Assembly (NCBI RefSeq): GCF_963678635.1
Contig: NC_087064.1
Span: 45,803,346 to 45,867,345 of the forward strand
Origin: Symsagittifera roscoffensis
Taxonomy: Eukaryota > Xenacoelomorpha > Acoela > Convolutidae
Length of the DNA: 64,000 nucleotides
Direction of reading: 5' to 3'
Part shown: in pieces, positions 34,111 through 46,999 of the stretch
Layout: each line of letters starts with the position of its first letter
Position numbering within the stretch: the stretch's first letter is position 1
Translations under genes and position numbers: made by a program
Notes under the pieces: model-generated
What the model was told of the DNA's origin: nothing
The model's input: only the letters and a program-made list of their open reading frames with translations
Database searches by the model: none

Positions 34111-35200
34111 GCTGAAAAAAAAGGAACCAGTTGGTAATCTAATAGAACCAACAAAAAAAGCAGTTTTTAAATAGGACAGAAATTTAAAATGCTAACATGT
34201 ACAAAATGCGCTAAATTTGTTGCTAACAGAAATTTCCAGGAAAAGAGTCCAGATGATTTGAACAAACTTATTTACGGGAAAAAAGTCTGTAACTCTATAA
34301 TAATCATACTAAAGATCGATATCTGGAAGTTTTTCGAGAACAACTTCTACAAATCTGTAAGAACGTGAAATTGCCTCATTAGTAAAATTTAACACAGTAT
34401 AGGCCACTGCATACTTAGTCTTCATTAAGTGAGTTTTCTTAGCACCCTTATGTTTAGATTTTGAGTCTCGTATGGATCTTTTTTGCAGTATGTAATAAAT
34501 TGTTTTCTGGTTAAATTTGAATTCTAGTTAAATTTGAATAGTTAAATTTGAATGTTCTTTCAATCTTTCATTTTTCCGTAAAAGTGGCCTTAACATTTTG
34601 TGCTACTTACACAGCTAGCAGCTTTCAGTGTTATAACCTAGCACGGTTAAAATCTAAATTTATACGAAAAACTCATTTCAAAGCACCACTACTAATATCA
34701 TCGATAACATTGTTAAATTTGAAAAACTTGCAGTCTGAAACAAGCTGACATGTGCGTAGCTCAATGAGCTTGAATTTTGATTAGAGTTGACCTTTTTCAT
34801 TTATTAGTGTTTGAAACTTCATTCGGAGTGAAATTGGAGGACTTGTGAAGTCACAAATTTTGTACTCGGGAACTCGACTTTCTTCCCGTAGAGAAGTTTT
34901 CTAACAAATTTTCATCTTAATATATTGCATCTCAACAACGTTCATTAGCACTTGAGGTAACACCCCCAACTTTGCATCCTAAGGCTCAAGGCACGAAACT
35001 CGGTCGAAACTTGTTTTTTTTTCAGTTTGTATACAATTGAAAAAAGCTTTCCGGTAAAACAATCTAGCAGCTCAAGTTTTATCAGCTTAATTACCATTTC
35101 ATCGGTTTTTCTTGTGCTCTAAATGAATATAATGGCTGTTGTTCATTGTAGTTTCCGGGGGAGGGGATACTTGAAATCTTTTCAACGTTTTTCATGAAAT
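34110..35200. other. Intergenic sequence with repeat fragments
   Basis: A fragment near 34245 ('AGAGTCCAGATGA...TTTACGGGAAAAAAGTC') is the reverse complement of the segment that follows hairpin 1 elsewhere. Otherwise nothing recognised. Confidence 0.35.
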
Positions 35201-35214
35201 CGTTTTTGTTGGCT

Positions 35215-35590
35215 CAACAAAGGTTTGCTCGAAAATTGGCGGCTTTTTTCTGCTTCGTAGCTTTTGTTTCATTGCTAATTAACATTGCGATACGCAAGGG
35301 TATTGCACTCGGGTACTTAACTTTTTCCCGTAAATAACTTTGTTCGCAGGACTCATCTGGACTCATATTGGTAACTTGGTTCATAATTAATTCAAGTTTC
35401 TTGGTGTCTCCTGCACACTTAGCCTGGAGGTAACAAATACGCCGGGACGGTAAAGTTCCTGTGTTTGAATCTGACGAGGAACTGTTTTTCTTTTCAAACG
35501 GTTTATTTATTTTTTCAAATAAAACTGCCGGCCTAATATTTGTCTGTTTATGTTTTGTCGGCTTAGTTGCCACATCTAGGAATCGTTTAA
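35215..35590 (+). repeat. Composite hairpin element copy with tRNA-like box
   Basis: Order: 'GGTTTGCTCGAAAATTGGCG', hairpin 1 (35284-35299), 'GGGTATTGCACTCGGGTACT', 'CCCGTAAATAACTTTGTTC', a box-B-like 'GTGTTTGAATCTG' (about 35460) after a short stem, then 'TGTCTGTTTATGTTTTGTCG' and 'GCTTAGTTGCCAC'. The same order is found inverted at 46.7, 48.1 and 61.5 kb. Confidence 0.65.
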
Positions 35591-36129
35591 TTTTGCTGTG
35601 ACTATTTTTATTGCAATTGTTTTTTAGCGTTTAGCGTTTTAAAAATCCGACTAAATCAGTAATTGATTTTCACATTGGGTGTAATTTTAGCAAATCGATT
35701 TTTTAATTTAATGTTTTTAATTCGTTTATTTTTTTTTCAATTTATTGGCCTCCTTTGGCGTCGAAAATTTTTTGTGTGCGCGCGTGTGTTCTGAGGGGAA
35801 AGAGTGTTTTATTATTCTAATTTGTTTTCGTCTTGCAAGGTTTTGGCTCAGCTGCCGCTTGGTAATTATAAATTGTAGTAGGAAAAGTTGTTGCTGCTTG
35901 ATAGTTTAAATTCAAACTCAATCAACCATCGTGCGGATCTAGCATAGAGGTAACTCAATTGCTTGAAAGTTTTTGATTTTTAACCGTTTTTTCAAACTTT
36001 TTGACTTTTCTCGAGAACTGCACTCGCAATTCTCAGTTTTTGGGTAAAATCAAAAAAAAACAACAGGTTGCGTAAAGCTCTCCTGCATGAAAAGCTACGT
36101 CCAATTGGACATATGGACAAATAGACTAG

Positions 36130-36420
36130 TAGAAGGCATGAACCGCTCCCTACAAGAATACTTTTATGTTTGATATTAAAAGGATGACATAAGGTAATTA
36201 TTTCGTTGTTTATGAATTCTGTTTCATTATCTGTGACAAGGATTTCAGGTATCCCAAATTTTGCTATCCAGTGTTCATAAAGCGTTGTGTGTGCATAATA
36301 AGCGTTGCAATGGGGCACAGGTTTGAGTGCCACATAATGTGTAAGAGCATCTACTATTACCATTATATACGAATTTCTTTCTGAGGAGGGGATATAGGTC
36401 CTTTTGTATCAAATTGTGCC
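36130..36420 (-). pseudogene. Integrase core fragment of a second gypsy-like family
   Basis: Minus strand reads FDTKGPISPPS...VIVDALTHYVALKPVP, then WIAKFGIPEILVTDNETEF, giving the first and second Asp regions of a Ty3/gypsy integrase. The Gly usual in TDNGTEF is Glu. It is cut off before the catalytic Glu and ends in unrelated repeat. Sequence differs from the 21-kb integrase, so it is another family. Confidence 0.7.
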
Positions 36421-36639
36421 CAAAAAATTTCGGCTCATATGTTATCGGCTTAGTTACCTATTTTTGGGTCGATTCAATTAAAACTTAATTTTTATGTGCT
36501 CTACTGGTTTGGACAAATTGCTTAAAAATTTCATAAAAATTATAGTTTCTCATGGCAAGCTTTTTTGGCCTTTTGTTTTTTTATGTCAAGTGTTTTTGTT
36601 TTTTTTCTTGATTTTTTAAAAATATCAACTGGTCGTAAT

Positions 36640-36780
36640 GAAATGACCTCAAATCGAGCAAAAAAAATTGCATGTGAATGTGTGTGTTTTGAGGGTGAGA
36701 GGGATTTAATAACTTCTTATTAGTCTTAAAGTTTTTCCATTTTTTGCATACTTTTTTCTGCTTTTCGGCTTTATAAGTCT
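36640..36780 (+). repeat. 'AATCGAGCAAAAAA / TGTGTGTTTTGAGGG' unit
   Basis: One unit of the same family as 2150-2570, ending 'GCTTTTCGGCTTTATAAGTC'. It directly precedes the ~165-bp tandem cluster. Confidence 0.5.
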
Positions 36781-36829
36781 CGCGAACTGAAACATTTTGA
36801 TTTGTCGTACTTTGTAGTCAAAATTATAA

Positions 36830-38470
36830 AAAAAACTTTGGAAGAACTCTGACAGCACCCCATCAGAGGGTTGCTAATTTCAAATTTTTAAAAAATTTTT
36901 TAATCCATTGCTGTTAGAATTTCAAAAACTACACCAAACGTCAAACTTGAAGGTTAAAAAAACCGATGAGCCATAATTGGAGGCAAGATTTGCAACTTCT
37001 TAAAGCTACCCTTGCAGCACCCAACTATACTGTTGAAAATTTGAACTTTTACCGCAATTTGAAACAAGTTTTACAATTTTGTGAAACAACAAACTTTGTC
37101 ATATCTCGTGAACTGAAGGGTTTTCGTTATTCTTACTTTGAGGACATTGATATCAAACCTGGAAGAAGCGTAACAGCACCCTACAACATAAGGATTGCCA
37201 ATTTCAAGTTCTGCGAACCTTTCAAAAACCAAATTAAACGCCATATCTCCATGCTAAAAGAGTTTGCTCAGCCATAGATTGAGGCTTTATTAAATATTGA
37301 GGCTTTATTGTTTCGAAATCGGAGTCTTTTGAGATATAGCAAAAGCAGTCATATCTTGAGAACTAAAAGGCTTTGGTTATTCATATTATTCTAAAACCAA
37401 CTTAACAAAAATGTAAGAACTCGACAGACAGCAACCCACCAGAGGTTCGCTAATTTAAATTTTTGAGAAAAATTTTGAGTCTAATTTTTTCGGAAAATTC
37501 GAAAAATCATAACAACTCTCATATCTGGAAAACTGAGAGAAATTGATCAACCATAATTGGAGGCAAGTTTTGCAATCTCTGAGGCTACCCTGACAGTGCC
37601 CCACCCCATGGTTGCTTATTTCAAACTTCGTGAAGTTTTTCAAATCTAACTGATTTGAAATTTTTTTAAAAATCATAAAAAACGTCATATCTTGGAAGCT
37701 AAAAAAACTTGAGCGGCCATAATTGAAGGCAGTCATTGCAAATTCTGAGAGAGGCATGACAGCACCCAACTATAGGGTGGATAAATTGATTTTTTTTAAA
37801 TTTTGAAATCCTAACGTATGAAAAAATTAGAGAAATTGTCACATCTCGAATCTAAAAGAAATTGATTATTTATATTTGGAGAACATTTTGCATTTATTGA
37901 AGTAACCTTGACAGCTACCCAGCTTAAATCGCTAACTGAAGACTTTGTGAATTTGTTTAAATCTAAATTTTTTGAAAATTTTTTTAAAAATCATTAAACA
38001 CGTCATATCTCGGAGGCTAAAATCATATGAGCAGCCATATTTGGAGACAAGATTTACAAGCATTAAAAGTACCCTGACAGCCCCAAACTATTGGGTTAAA
38101 AACTTGAGTTCTTATCAAATATTCGAAATTTTAATAAAATTTATGATTTATAGCAAAAGTTGTTATATCTCGTGACCTGAAAAGCTTTCGTTAATCATTT
38201 TTGAGTCCAATTTTATACAACTTGGAAAAAATCTCCTAGTACAAACTTGCAACCACTAACTTGCAAAATTGAAGCTTTATTAAATATTTAAAAGTCCCCA
38301 AGTTTAAAAGTCCCAATTAAACTTACAGCCACTAAAGGTAAGCTGACAGCCGTCACTTCCATTATAAATAGGGTTGCTTATTTCAAACTATCTGACAGCA
38401 CCCAAATATAGGGTTGAAATTTTGAATTATTGTTAAGTTTTTGAAATCTAAGGTTTTTGATATTTTATGA
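36830..38470 (+). repeat. ~165-bp tandem repeat cluster 1
   Basis: About nine diverged units. 'GTCATATCTCG' or variants recur at about 37103, 37246, 37348, 37518, 37683, 37838, 38003 and 38168, each followed by 'GGAGGCAAGATTTGCAA' and 'GACAGCACCCAACTATAGGG'. This cluster lacks the fixed tail seen in the others. Confidence 0.8.
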
Positions 38471-41010
38471 AAAAATCAAAAAACAAAATTGAATCTTTTT
38501 AATTAGAGTTCAATTTAAAGTTAAGGTGCCGTGTTGCCATAAGCATCCCATCATTCTTATCAACCCGTTCCAATGATAATTTGCTATACCTGATTTAGTG
38601 ACAAAAAACTATAACACACCTGAATACGAAATTCCTCTCCATTTTCCATGGTTGGATCATCAACATTATCTTTTATATATGCTTTTATATACGTTTCTGT
38701 TTCAGCTAATGACTCGTGGATAAATATTTTCTTTCGATTTGGGTTCAATTTAAAGTTTAGGTGGCGTTTTGTTATATAGAACTTATGCTTCCTATCAATA
38801 AGCACGAATTTGTCAAAAACCGTTGACAGAAAAAGGAAGACATAAACACCGACACCAGTTGCTCAAGCCCAGGCATCAGTCAAGAACCTCTATTCCTAGA
38901 TAAAAGCAACAAATCCCAAAAAACTGTCCAGAAATTCATAAAATTTCATAAAACCGTGGATACTCAGCGTACATGGAATCTTTCCGACTGGTCGCACGCT
39001 CCTGGTCACACACACAGACTTTCATTCATATTTCAACGTCGCTTACCTGTGTCGGGTCATCAGCAAAATTATTTTTCTATGCATTTCTTCAAATTAAAAA
39101 TATACAAGCAATGGAAACCTAAGAAGACAGAGTAAAAATTATTTGTTTGCAAGCAACAAAGAAACAAAGTTCGTGAAAATGCAGTCCATAAAATCTTTAT
39201 CACTTTATAAAACAAAATGAGCACAGCGAGACGATGCTTAAGAGGAGCAAATTTTTTAAGCTATAGTGAAAATTAGGAAAAATTATTATCAATGTTTTTG
39301 TTCCGACCATTTGAAAAAATTGATGGGAAGCTAGTATTCGGGCGTGTTTTAGTTTCTTTTCTCACGCAAAATCAGGAACCAAAACAATCATAGATATGGG
39401 AGGAGTGATACAGCCAATTGAAGCCTTTCACAGTCATGAAAATCCTATTAACAAAACTTTTGATTTTTCGTCTAATTTCGAGCAAATCAAGCAAGCGAGC
39501 AGGCTTGTAATAAGACTTATAACTAAACTTATAAAGCCAATAATTACTTACTTTTTCTCAAGTCAATTTGATTATCAAAAAATTTTCAGCGCCTTCTTGG
39601 AAATAAAAATTTCTTCTACTTTGAAAAAATTTCTGAAAAAGGTATAACTTTCTTTAAATTTTAGTATGATTATTTTATTTCAAAATCAAAGGGGTAATGC
39701 TCTTTTAAAATTGAGGTACTCTTCCCAATTTTTTTTTAAAAACAATGTCTTGGAAAGCTGTTCGCTCAAAAATGAACAAAATAAAGCGGCTTGAATTTTG
39801 CCATTGTTAGTTAGTCTTTATTCCGACCATTGAAAAGGGGGAGGAACTTCGGATTCGGGTGTGTTTTACTTTTTTCTCGCAATATCAAGAACCACAAATA
39901 ATCAATGGAAAGCGCCGAGCGATATATCATACTAAAACTCTTTAAGTCGTTTATTCGAAAATTTTGAAATTTGTTCTAGTACCGATCATCAAAAATTGTT
40001 CTGATTTTTTTCGTCTAATTTCGAGCAAAAAAAGCAAGCGAAAAAGCTTATTTAGAACTTTCAGTCAGAGAAAATATCGCAAAAATTTATCGGAATGGTA
40101 AGTGTTATGTAATATAAACGCTTTCAGGCCTGATTCGAACATTACAAATTTATTGTTAATTTTCGAGCGTGTATACAGAATTTATGGCATGGAATTTTAT
40201 GATAAGCACTTTTTTGTGTAAAGGTTTACCCTGGTAGCTTCTGTCAATACTTAATTTTTTGCGCGTTTTTTTTCCAAAAGCTTTTCCAACTCAACCTTTT
40301 TGATCAATAGTTTAGATTTGGAACAAAATTTCTACTTTTGAGCGGTTGAACAAGTTGGTGCTGAAATTTCTGTAGATTTCTGCAACTCTTGCACTCCATT
40401 TTGCAAAAGATGAGATTCGTTACTAGGTACAAAATGCGCACACGCTTAACTGTTGAATTAATTCACAATACGGGTGGCAATTCATTAATAGATTCCAAAA
40501 GGGAATAGCTAAAGATATCACTTTTTTTGTATAAGTTTTCGTCCATCAATTTCATTCATTCAAAGCAGTTGCAAGAAATCATTCAATAATGATATCTAAT
40601 GAACAAGACTGCGCGTACATCCGGGCAAATCCCTGAAAGTTCCGACTGCCCCTTAACTAGTATCAAATAGCTTTTGAGAAAATCCACTGGGCATAATTTA
40701 TTCGCGTTACGCTTTCAGAAACATAAAAAAACTTTCAAAGCTCTCTAAAGTCAGTCCAGAGCGTGGTGAACATTGGCAATTGTCAATTCCCCAGACATTA
40801 CAAAACAAGGAGGTAAAATATCTTTTTTGACTTGAACTCAGGGAGTCGATATCTTCAATGAAGTATAAAATGTTTGATACATTTGTTATTTTGATATTGA
40901 AAATTGACCGAATAAAAAAACACACAAAGCATAAATTTTAGCGAGTAACGCGCCATCGGTGCTTCGACTTTTTAATAATTAAAAAAAACCGCAGAAATTT
41001 GAAATAAGAT
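38470..41010. other. Repeat-fragment region without gene
   Basis: Fragments of the CCATTCCGATGATTATT family at about 38550 (+), 39300-39405 (inverted) and 39815-39920 (inverted). The rest is AT-rich with no recognisable product. Confidence 0.4.
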
Positions 41011-42140
41011 CTGCATCCTTTGAGTAAAGGCATTTGGAAGCAGGAATTGCAATTCCTAAGAGTACTTCGACAGCCCCAACTACTGGGTTGGGAGCTTCAA
41101 AATTTGAAAATAAAATCAAAAAACGTTACATCTCGGAAACTAAGAGCTTTTGAGCAGTCGCATTTGGACGCAAGATTTGCAGCTTCGAAGTTTTCTGAAA
41201 AAATATAAAGAAATCATACAACACGTCATCTCTCGAAAACTACAAGAATATGAGCAGTCATATTTGGAGGCAAGATTTGCAACCCCTGAGAGTACTCAGA
41301 CAGCCCCCACTACAAAACTGGGCATTTCAAATTTTGAAAAAAAAATTTAGCTTTTCTTGAGAATTTTGAAAAATTCACAAAAAGCGTCATATCTCGAAAA
41401 AGGAATTTGAGCAGTCATATTTAGAGGCAAAATTCGCAATTCCTGGGAGTACCCTGACAAAGCCTCACTATAGAGATGGAAACCTCAAGTTTTGTGAAAT
41501 TTATTATATCTAAGTTCTTTAAAACTTTGAAAAATCCTAGAAAACTTCAGATCTCAAAAACTATAAGGATTTGAGCAGTCATATTCAGAGGCAAGATTCA
41601 CAACCCCTGGGAGTACCCTAAGAGTTTCCAGCTACAAGATGGAGAACTTCAAAAGTTTTGAATGTTTTTAAAAATAAGTTTTTTGAAAAATTTTGAAAAA
41701 AAATCATAAAAAAACGTAATATCTCGAAAACTACAAAGATTTGAGAAGTGAGATTTGGAGGCCAGATTTGCAACCCTAAGAGTACGCTGACAGCACCCAA
41801 CTACAGGGTTGAGATTATCAAATTTTGTGATTTTTTTTGGAAAAATCTCGAAAATTGCCGTATCTGCACTCGTTAACTAAAAGGATTCGGTTATTCAAAT
41901 ATGGAGGCCAAATTCGCAACCCTGGTGAGTCTTTATAGCATCCCACCATTGAATTGCTAATTTCAAAATTGATGAAATAATCCTTGACATCAAACTGGAA
42001 AATTATTAACCATTGCAACTTACGATGTAGCTTAAACGTGAAAAAATTCTTTCGTTAAGCATGCAAAAAACAATACGTTGAAAAAGCTTAAACATGTCGA
42101 GATAGAGAAGCCCGCATTTAAATATATAATAGATAGATAA
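41010..42140 (+). repeat. ~165-bp tandem repeat cluster 2 with fixed tail
   Basis: Six to seven units (spacing about 100-170 bp) with 'ATATCTCGAAAACTA', 'TTTGAGCAGTCATATTTGGA' and 'GGCAAGATTTGCAACCCCTG'. After the last unit comes a unique tail (about 42005-42140): 'AGCTTAAACGTG', 'CTTTCGTTAAGCATGCAA', 'AATACGTTGAAAAAGC' and then 'ATAGATAGATAATAG'. Confidence 0.85.
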
Positions 42141-42149
42141 TAGATTCCG

Positions 42150-44220
42150 CTTTTTCTTCGAAATTCGAACAAAAAATCTAACTAAAATTGAGCTTATTTG
42201 CTTTGACCTAGAGAGCTAGCAGTCTTCAAATCAACGAAACACTAAATTTAGATAAATTCCGGCACTAACCATGTTATGTTTTATCCTAAACTGATGAGCG
42301 CTGTGGTTGCTCAAGATTGATCTATAATCTTCCAAAAAACTATATGAACTGCACATTTGGTAATGCAAATTAGCCGTCTCTTTCACAAGGTCCGTGTCTG
42401 TTATTGGTAGTTCTGTTGTAACGGTGCTGTTTTTTAGACATAAAAGCCACACAAATTGTTGTGACTACAATCACAGACAGTATTTATTAGCGAATCATAA
42501 GTATTTATTTTTGAAAACTTTTAAAAAGCAGGTTTTTTAAAACAGTTGATTGATTTCAAAAACCGGCATTGAGTACATTGCACATTTAAGTTTTTGTTGT
42601 GTCTTTTTTACCATTTAATTTTGTTTTCATTTGACTGGATTTATTGTATCTTTGTTCAATGACGATTTCATGTCATCTTCCCATTACAATTTATTTAAGC
42701 TAATACGCATAACATTTCGCATATTTTCAATACTGATCAGAACCAAGATGAGGTCAGTTTTTACTACCTGACGAGGTTAACTTTTCTAAGTTTTTTCCCT
42801 GCGCCTAGACTATAGGAAAATGCGTCGGCTAAAGGTATATAGTAACCCAACTCGAACCTGAAATTTACCGAAAATTCGATCTATTACTCCAGATCATCGG
42901 AGTCCTCCTGGAAATCAGATAAATCACGAAATAATCAAAAAACTAAAGCATAGCTACCATTCAAAAAGTGTCAAGAAACTCCAGAAAACCGAAAAACTGC
43001 CTGATTAATTTTGATCATTTTACATGAAACATTATTGATTCAGTAGGTAATTTTTAATTTATGCTGGGAAATCTACAACTTCGTCACCGGACAGAAAAGT
43101 TGCTATTATTACTATTTGATTTAATATTCACGGCTGAATTTTCACATATGATGGATACAACCATTAAAAATGACCTAGTCTGATTAAAACTGGAAAAATT
43201 GTTTATCTAAGTATTATTTAAGACAAGGCCTTCGGGCAAGGGGTTAATAGGGTACCGCACTGAATGTAGTGTTCCTTGTCTTCTAGGTAGGTGGGGGTAG
43301 GTTGCCTCCGAAATTCACTCTGGGGGTTGGGGTGTAACTCCTTACCTCGTTCTGGGGGAATGAAGGGCTACCTTGGTTATGACTAGCCTTTGTTTGAACC
43401 TTTTGTTTTGTGGAAATATTGTCTTTTCCGAAAACCATCATTTCGCGGATAAAAATTGGGCCTAGACGCTTCTACAGGAAAACTGCACACAATATGTTCT
43501 TTCAATTGAACTCAAAATCTGAGATTTGTGGGGCCAGTTTTCAAGTAAAGCCAGAAGTTTCAAAAAATGGTCAAAAATCAGAAATATGACTTCTACGATG
43601 ACAGCAAATTTTTGTTGAGAAAAAAGTGGGATTAGCCACTAATGCAGGGGAGCTTCCTTCTCTCCATTGATACAATAATCTCAAATTCGGGATAAAACAA
43701 AAAATTTGAAAAACGGCCAAACAATCAAAGTTAAACATTTCTAAAATCAAACATTTCGTGCAAAAAAAAATTGGGCATCTTTCCAATATCAACCTCATAC
43801 AGGAGAGCTTCATACAACTCGAACCTTCGATTAAAAAACCTGATTTGGGAGGGTAGTTTTCGAGAGCATGAATGAAAAATCGAAAATTTTACTTTTCGAA
43901 CGACCATAAACGACCACAATCCGAGCTTTTAGTTGAAATCTTCCTCAGATTTAGGAGCAAGAAAAAATCCAAAAACTTGAGCCATGTATACTCCCCCACA
44001 GAGTTTTTCGAAGGCTGTAGATAGTGAGCTATAGTAAATAGAGTAGAGAATTAAGCAGCCACACTAAGAAATGTGTGATCTTTCCATTGGAACGCTTTTT
44101 TTAAGTTCGTGAAAGTAGCTTTTAAGGAAAACTATTTATTTTAACAAAGTGAAAAACAAAGTCCACAGCTCAAAAAAATTAAATCTCATACATTTTTGTT
44201 TCAAAATACATGTCATGTTT
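42150..44220. other. Intergenic sequence with a GC-rich patch
   Basis: 43225-43390 is unusually GC-rich for the region and has no frame I recognise. 43490-43930 holds two to three degenerate ~175-bp units ('CTCAAATTCGGGATAAAAC', 'TTTGGGAGGGTAGTTTTCGA'). No gene seen. Confidence 0.4.
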
Positions 44221-44229
44221 TACACAAAA

Positions 44230-45080
44230 GCGAAGCTGAGCTTCGCAACACTTGCGATAGAAAAATGAATGGCAATGATTCAAATCAAAACGCAAAAAAA
44301 ATTAAAATTGAAAAAAAAACTTACACAAATCTTCGTTTGTGAATTGTTTTAAGCAAAATTGCAACGAAAACTCAAACTATCCCAAACAAAATTACGTGTG
44401 CCATTAGAAACTTGACAAGGCGCTTTCAGAATGCTAAAAAGAAGCCGAACTTTCATTAAAGTCTATTCTGCCGACAAAAAATAAGCTGAAATACAATAAT
44501 CTAAATTAGCCGAAAATTTTCAGTTTGCTAAAAAACAGGTATCGACTGAAAACGAATTCGCAGGTTTTGTCATATCAAGCATGGATGTTCAAACAACTTG
44601 GAAGAAAGCGGAACTTTCAAAAATCTGGCTAAAGCCGACAAAAATAAACAGACGGACGATAGTCCAAAAAAGCATAAAATCTCTATTTTGCAAAAAAGCA
44701 GGTCGCGGCTGGATTCGAACCACACGCTTTTACCATCGAAAGCAGTTGTTTTACCGCTACGCTAGATGCCTCAGATAGTTGATTGAAACCGATCTTATAA
44801 TTACCAAGCGGTAACAAAGTCCAAACCACTAGAGGCCAAACCCTTCATGCCAAAAATATTTAGAAGTTGCAAGCGAACAAAAAAACTTTATTTCCCCTTT
44901 CCCCTCAGAACACCCACAACGCAAAAAAAATTCGGCTCTCAAACGAAGCAACAAGGTCGATAAAAAGTAAGCCGAAATCTAAGCCGAAACCTACTAAGTC
45001 AAAAAAAAACATACGAAAAAAGAAGAAAATGAAATTATTACATACCGAGTTGGCAAAATTACAACTAACAACATAAACAC
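44230..45080 (-). repeat. Composite hairpin element copy (inverted)
   Basis: Hairpin 2 (44230-44246), 'GCCGAAAATTT' modules, 'AAAGCCGACAAAAATAAACA', a tRNA-like box (about 44702-44770; complement has GGTTCGAATCC, a perfect box B) and 'GCCGATAAAAAGTAAGCCGA'-like units (44930-45010). Confidence 0.6.
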
Positions 45081-45169
45081 AGTCAATCGAATATTGGTGA
45101 AGAGCAACGAACGCAAGTAAACATTAAAAAAAACAATGATTTTACTGAAAAAACTTTCGAATTTCAAAG

Positions 45170-45500
45170 AAACAAATAGATGCCCTTTAAGCTCTTTGAA
45201 TTTCTAGACCGATTTATGATTGGTGCTTTTTTGATAACGTTAACCCAACTTGAGAAAACTGGACCAGCAGGTAAAGTTTTTATTCCGCTAAAAACTAAAT
45301 TTCACCTTCGAAACTAGAAATCGCTCACGTTTTTTTTTTGCGCCATTTCCACGTTCGTATTTGGAGAAAGCTAATTGCGTCACTTTCAGCAGATTGATTT
45401 CGATTGAACTGAAAAAGTGCATGAATACCTAAGTGCATTCATAAATGCATCAATATGTATGAATTCACATCTTTAGTTATTAGAGCATTTTGGGACTTTT
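45170..45500 (-). repeat. Dispersed repeat, inverted copy
   Basis: Matches 59440-59780 in the same orientation: 'AGATGCCCTTTAAGCTCTTT', 'TTTTTTGATAACGTTAACCC' and 'CATTCATAAATGCATCAATA'. Its first half is the reverse complement of the 'ACTATCGAACAGC' family. Confidence 0.65.
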
Positions 45501-46489
45501 TCCTTAAAAAAACAGGAAAACAGATAATTAAAAAGCTAACATGCTCAAAATATGCCTATTGCGACAAAAGGCCCGCTAGATAAATGAGTTCAGATGAGTC
45601 CTGTGAACGAATTTTTTTACGAAAAAAAAGTCTGCCCGATTTCAATACCATTGCTTAATGCAAGGGTAAAAAGAGTGTGCTTAAATCAAAAGCAATAGCT
45701 ATATTAGGACATATTTTGCAAAAGTAAACAACAATTCTGCGGTTTTATCATTTTATCAAAATTTTAAATGCAGAAAAATTAAGGATCATAATTTCAACAT
45801 AACTTTTGTGGAAAAAAAACTCAGGGCCAAAAAAAATCAAAAGTATTAGTTCATCAATTATCATCCGAAGCATTGGTACACTTTTCCCTGGAATTTTTAC
45901 CTATAAATAGAACCTGCGGAGATCATTCATAGATCATTCAATTGAATAACTCAGAGATGGAGCGGAGCTTCGCACAACTTGCGATACTTCGAAAAAAAAG
46001 AAGGGCAGCTAGCCGAACAAATATAGAAGGGCAGCAAGCCAATTTTTAAAAATTTGTCTCGAATGTGGTTAATTTTGAAGAAAGATACTGAGAAACAAAA
46101 TTGTCAAAGCGAAAAAAGTTTTGAAAAACAGCATTCATACAGAGGCGAAGCGGGGCAACACTTGCGATATATCATAAAAGAGCAGTGCAAGCTAGCAGAC
46201 AGGAAAAAATTCACTAAGTCAAAAAAATTGAAAATAAACTTGAAATAATTGAAAAAACTTTAAAAACCGATTTTAAAAAAATTCAAAATGTTGCCTGGAA
46301 TCATGTTCTCTCTGCGGAAAACACGTCCAGAGGGACAATCGACGGGGCAATGAATAAAAATTCAAAAAAATTAACAAGCGACATATGAGCCGACGAAATT
46401 TAAATGGTTTACCTTAGAACCGAAAACGTATTTTTTTTTCATGAAAAACTTTGAGCTATAAACTCTAATCTAAGAATTTCCGCAATTTT

Positions 46490-46990
46490 GTTCAATCCGC
46501 AATTAAGCATAAAACCCACGCTTCCCTTGAAATGAACCCAAATTAGGTCACAAAGCCGATAAACTATAAGCCGAAATCATTTAAGCCGAATACAGTATTT
46601 AAGGGGGAAAAAGTTAAATATTTAAAGTCAAGGCTAGTAAAAAATAAGATTTACATAAGATTGAAAACGCTAAAAGCAACTACATTGAAAATAGCGTACA
46701 AAAAAAATCAATTCTATGATGTGGCAACTAAGTCGACAAACCATAAGCAGACAAACCAAAGGCCGACATTTTTTGGAAAGGAATATTTCCAGGTAGAAAA
46801 AATCCTGATCAGATTCGAACCCACGACCTGGGTCATCTCAGTCATTTTCTTCAGCTCCAAGCTAAGTGTTGGACACGCATAGAAGATTGAATTCATTATG
46901 AAACAAGATAAGTGATTCTGTTCAACTTGTTAATCCGAAAAAACATGCTATATTCCGATTTGAAAATGCTTGCTAGCCGCAAGCGTAAAA
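46490..46990 (-). repeat. Composite hairpin element copy with tRNA-like box (inverted)
   Basis: On the minus strand: hairpin 1 (46968-46984), 'CGGATTAACAAGTTG', a tRNA-like stretch with box-B-like GGGTTCGAATCTG (about 46805-46875), a T-rich run, 'TTTGTCTGCTTATGGTTTGT' and 'CGACTTAGTTGCCAC'. Confidence 0.65.
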
Positions 46991-46999
46991 ATATCAAAA

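Noticed and set aside
45580-45620. Hammerhead-ribozyme-like core (CAGATGAGTCC...CGAA), also inverted at 1740 and 35350
   Set aside because: The essential CTGATGA core reads CAGATGA, helix II has only one convincing pair, and no flanking helix I/III is visible.
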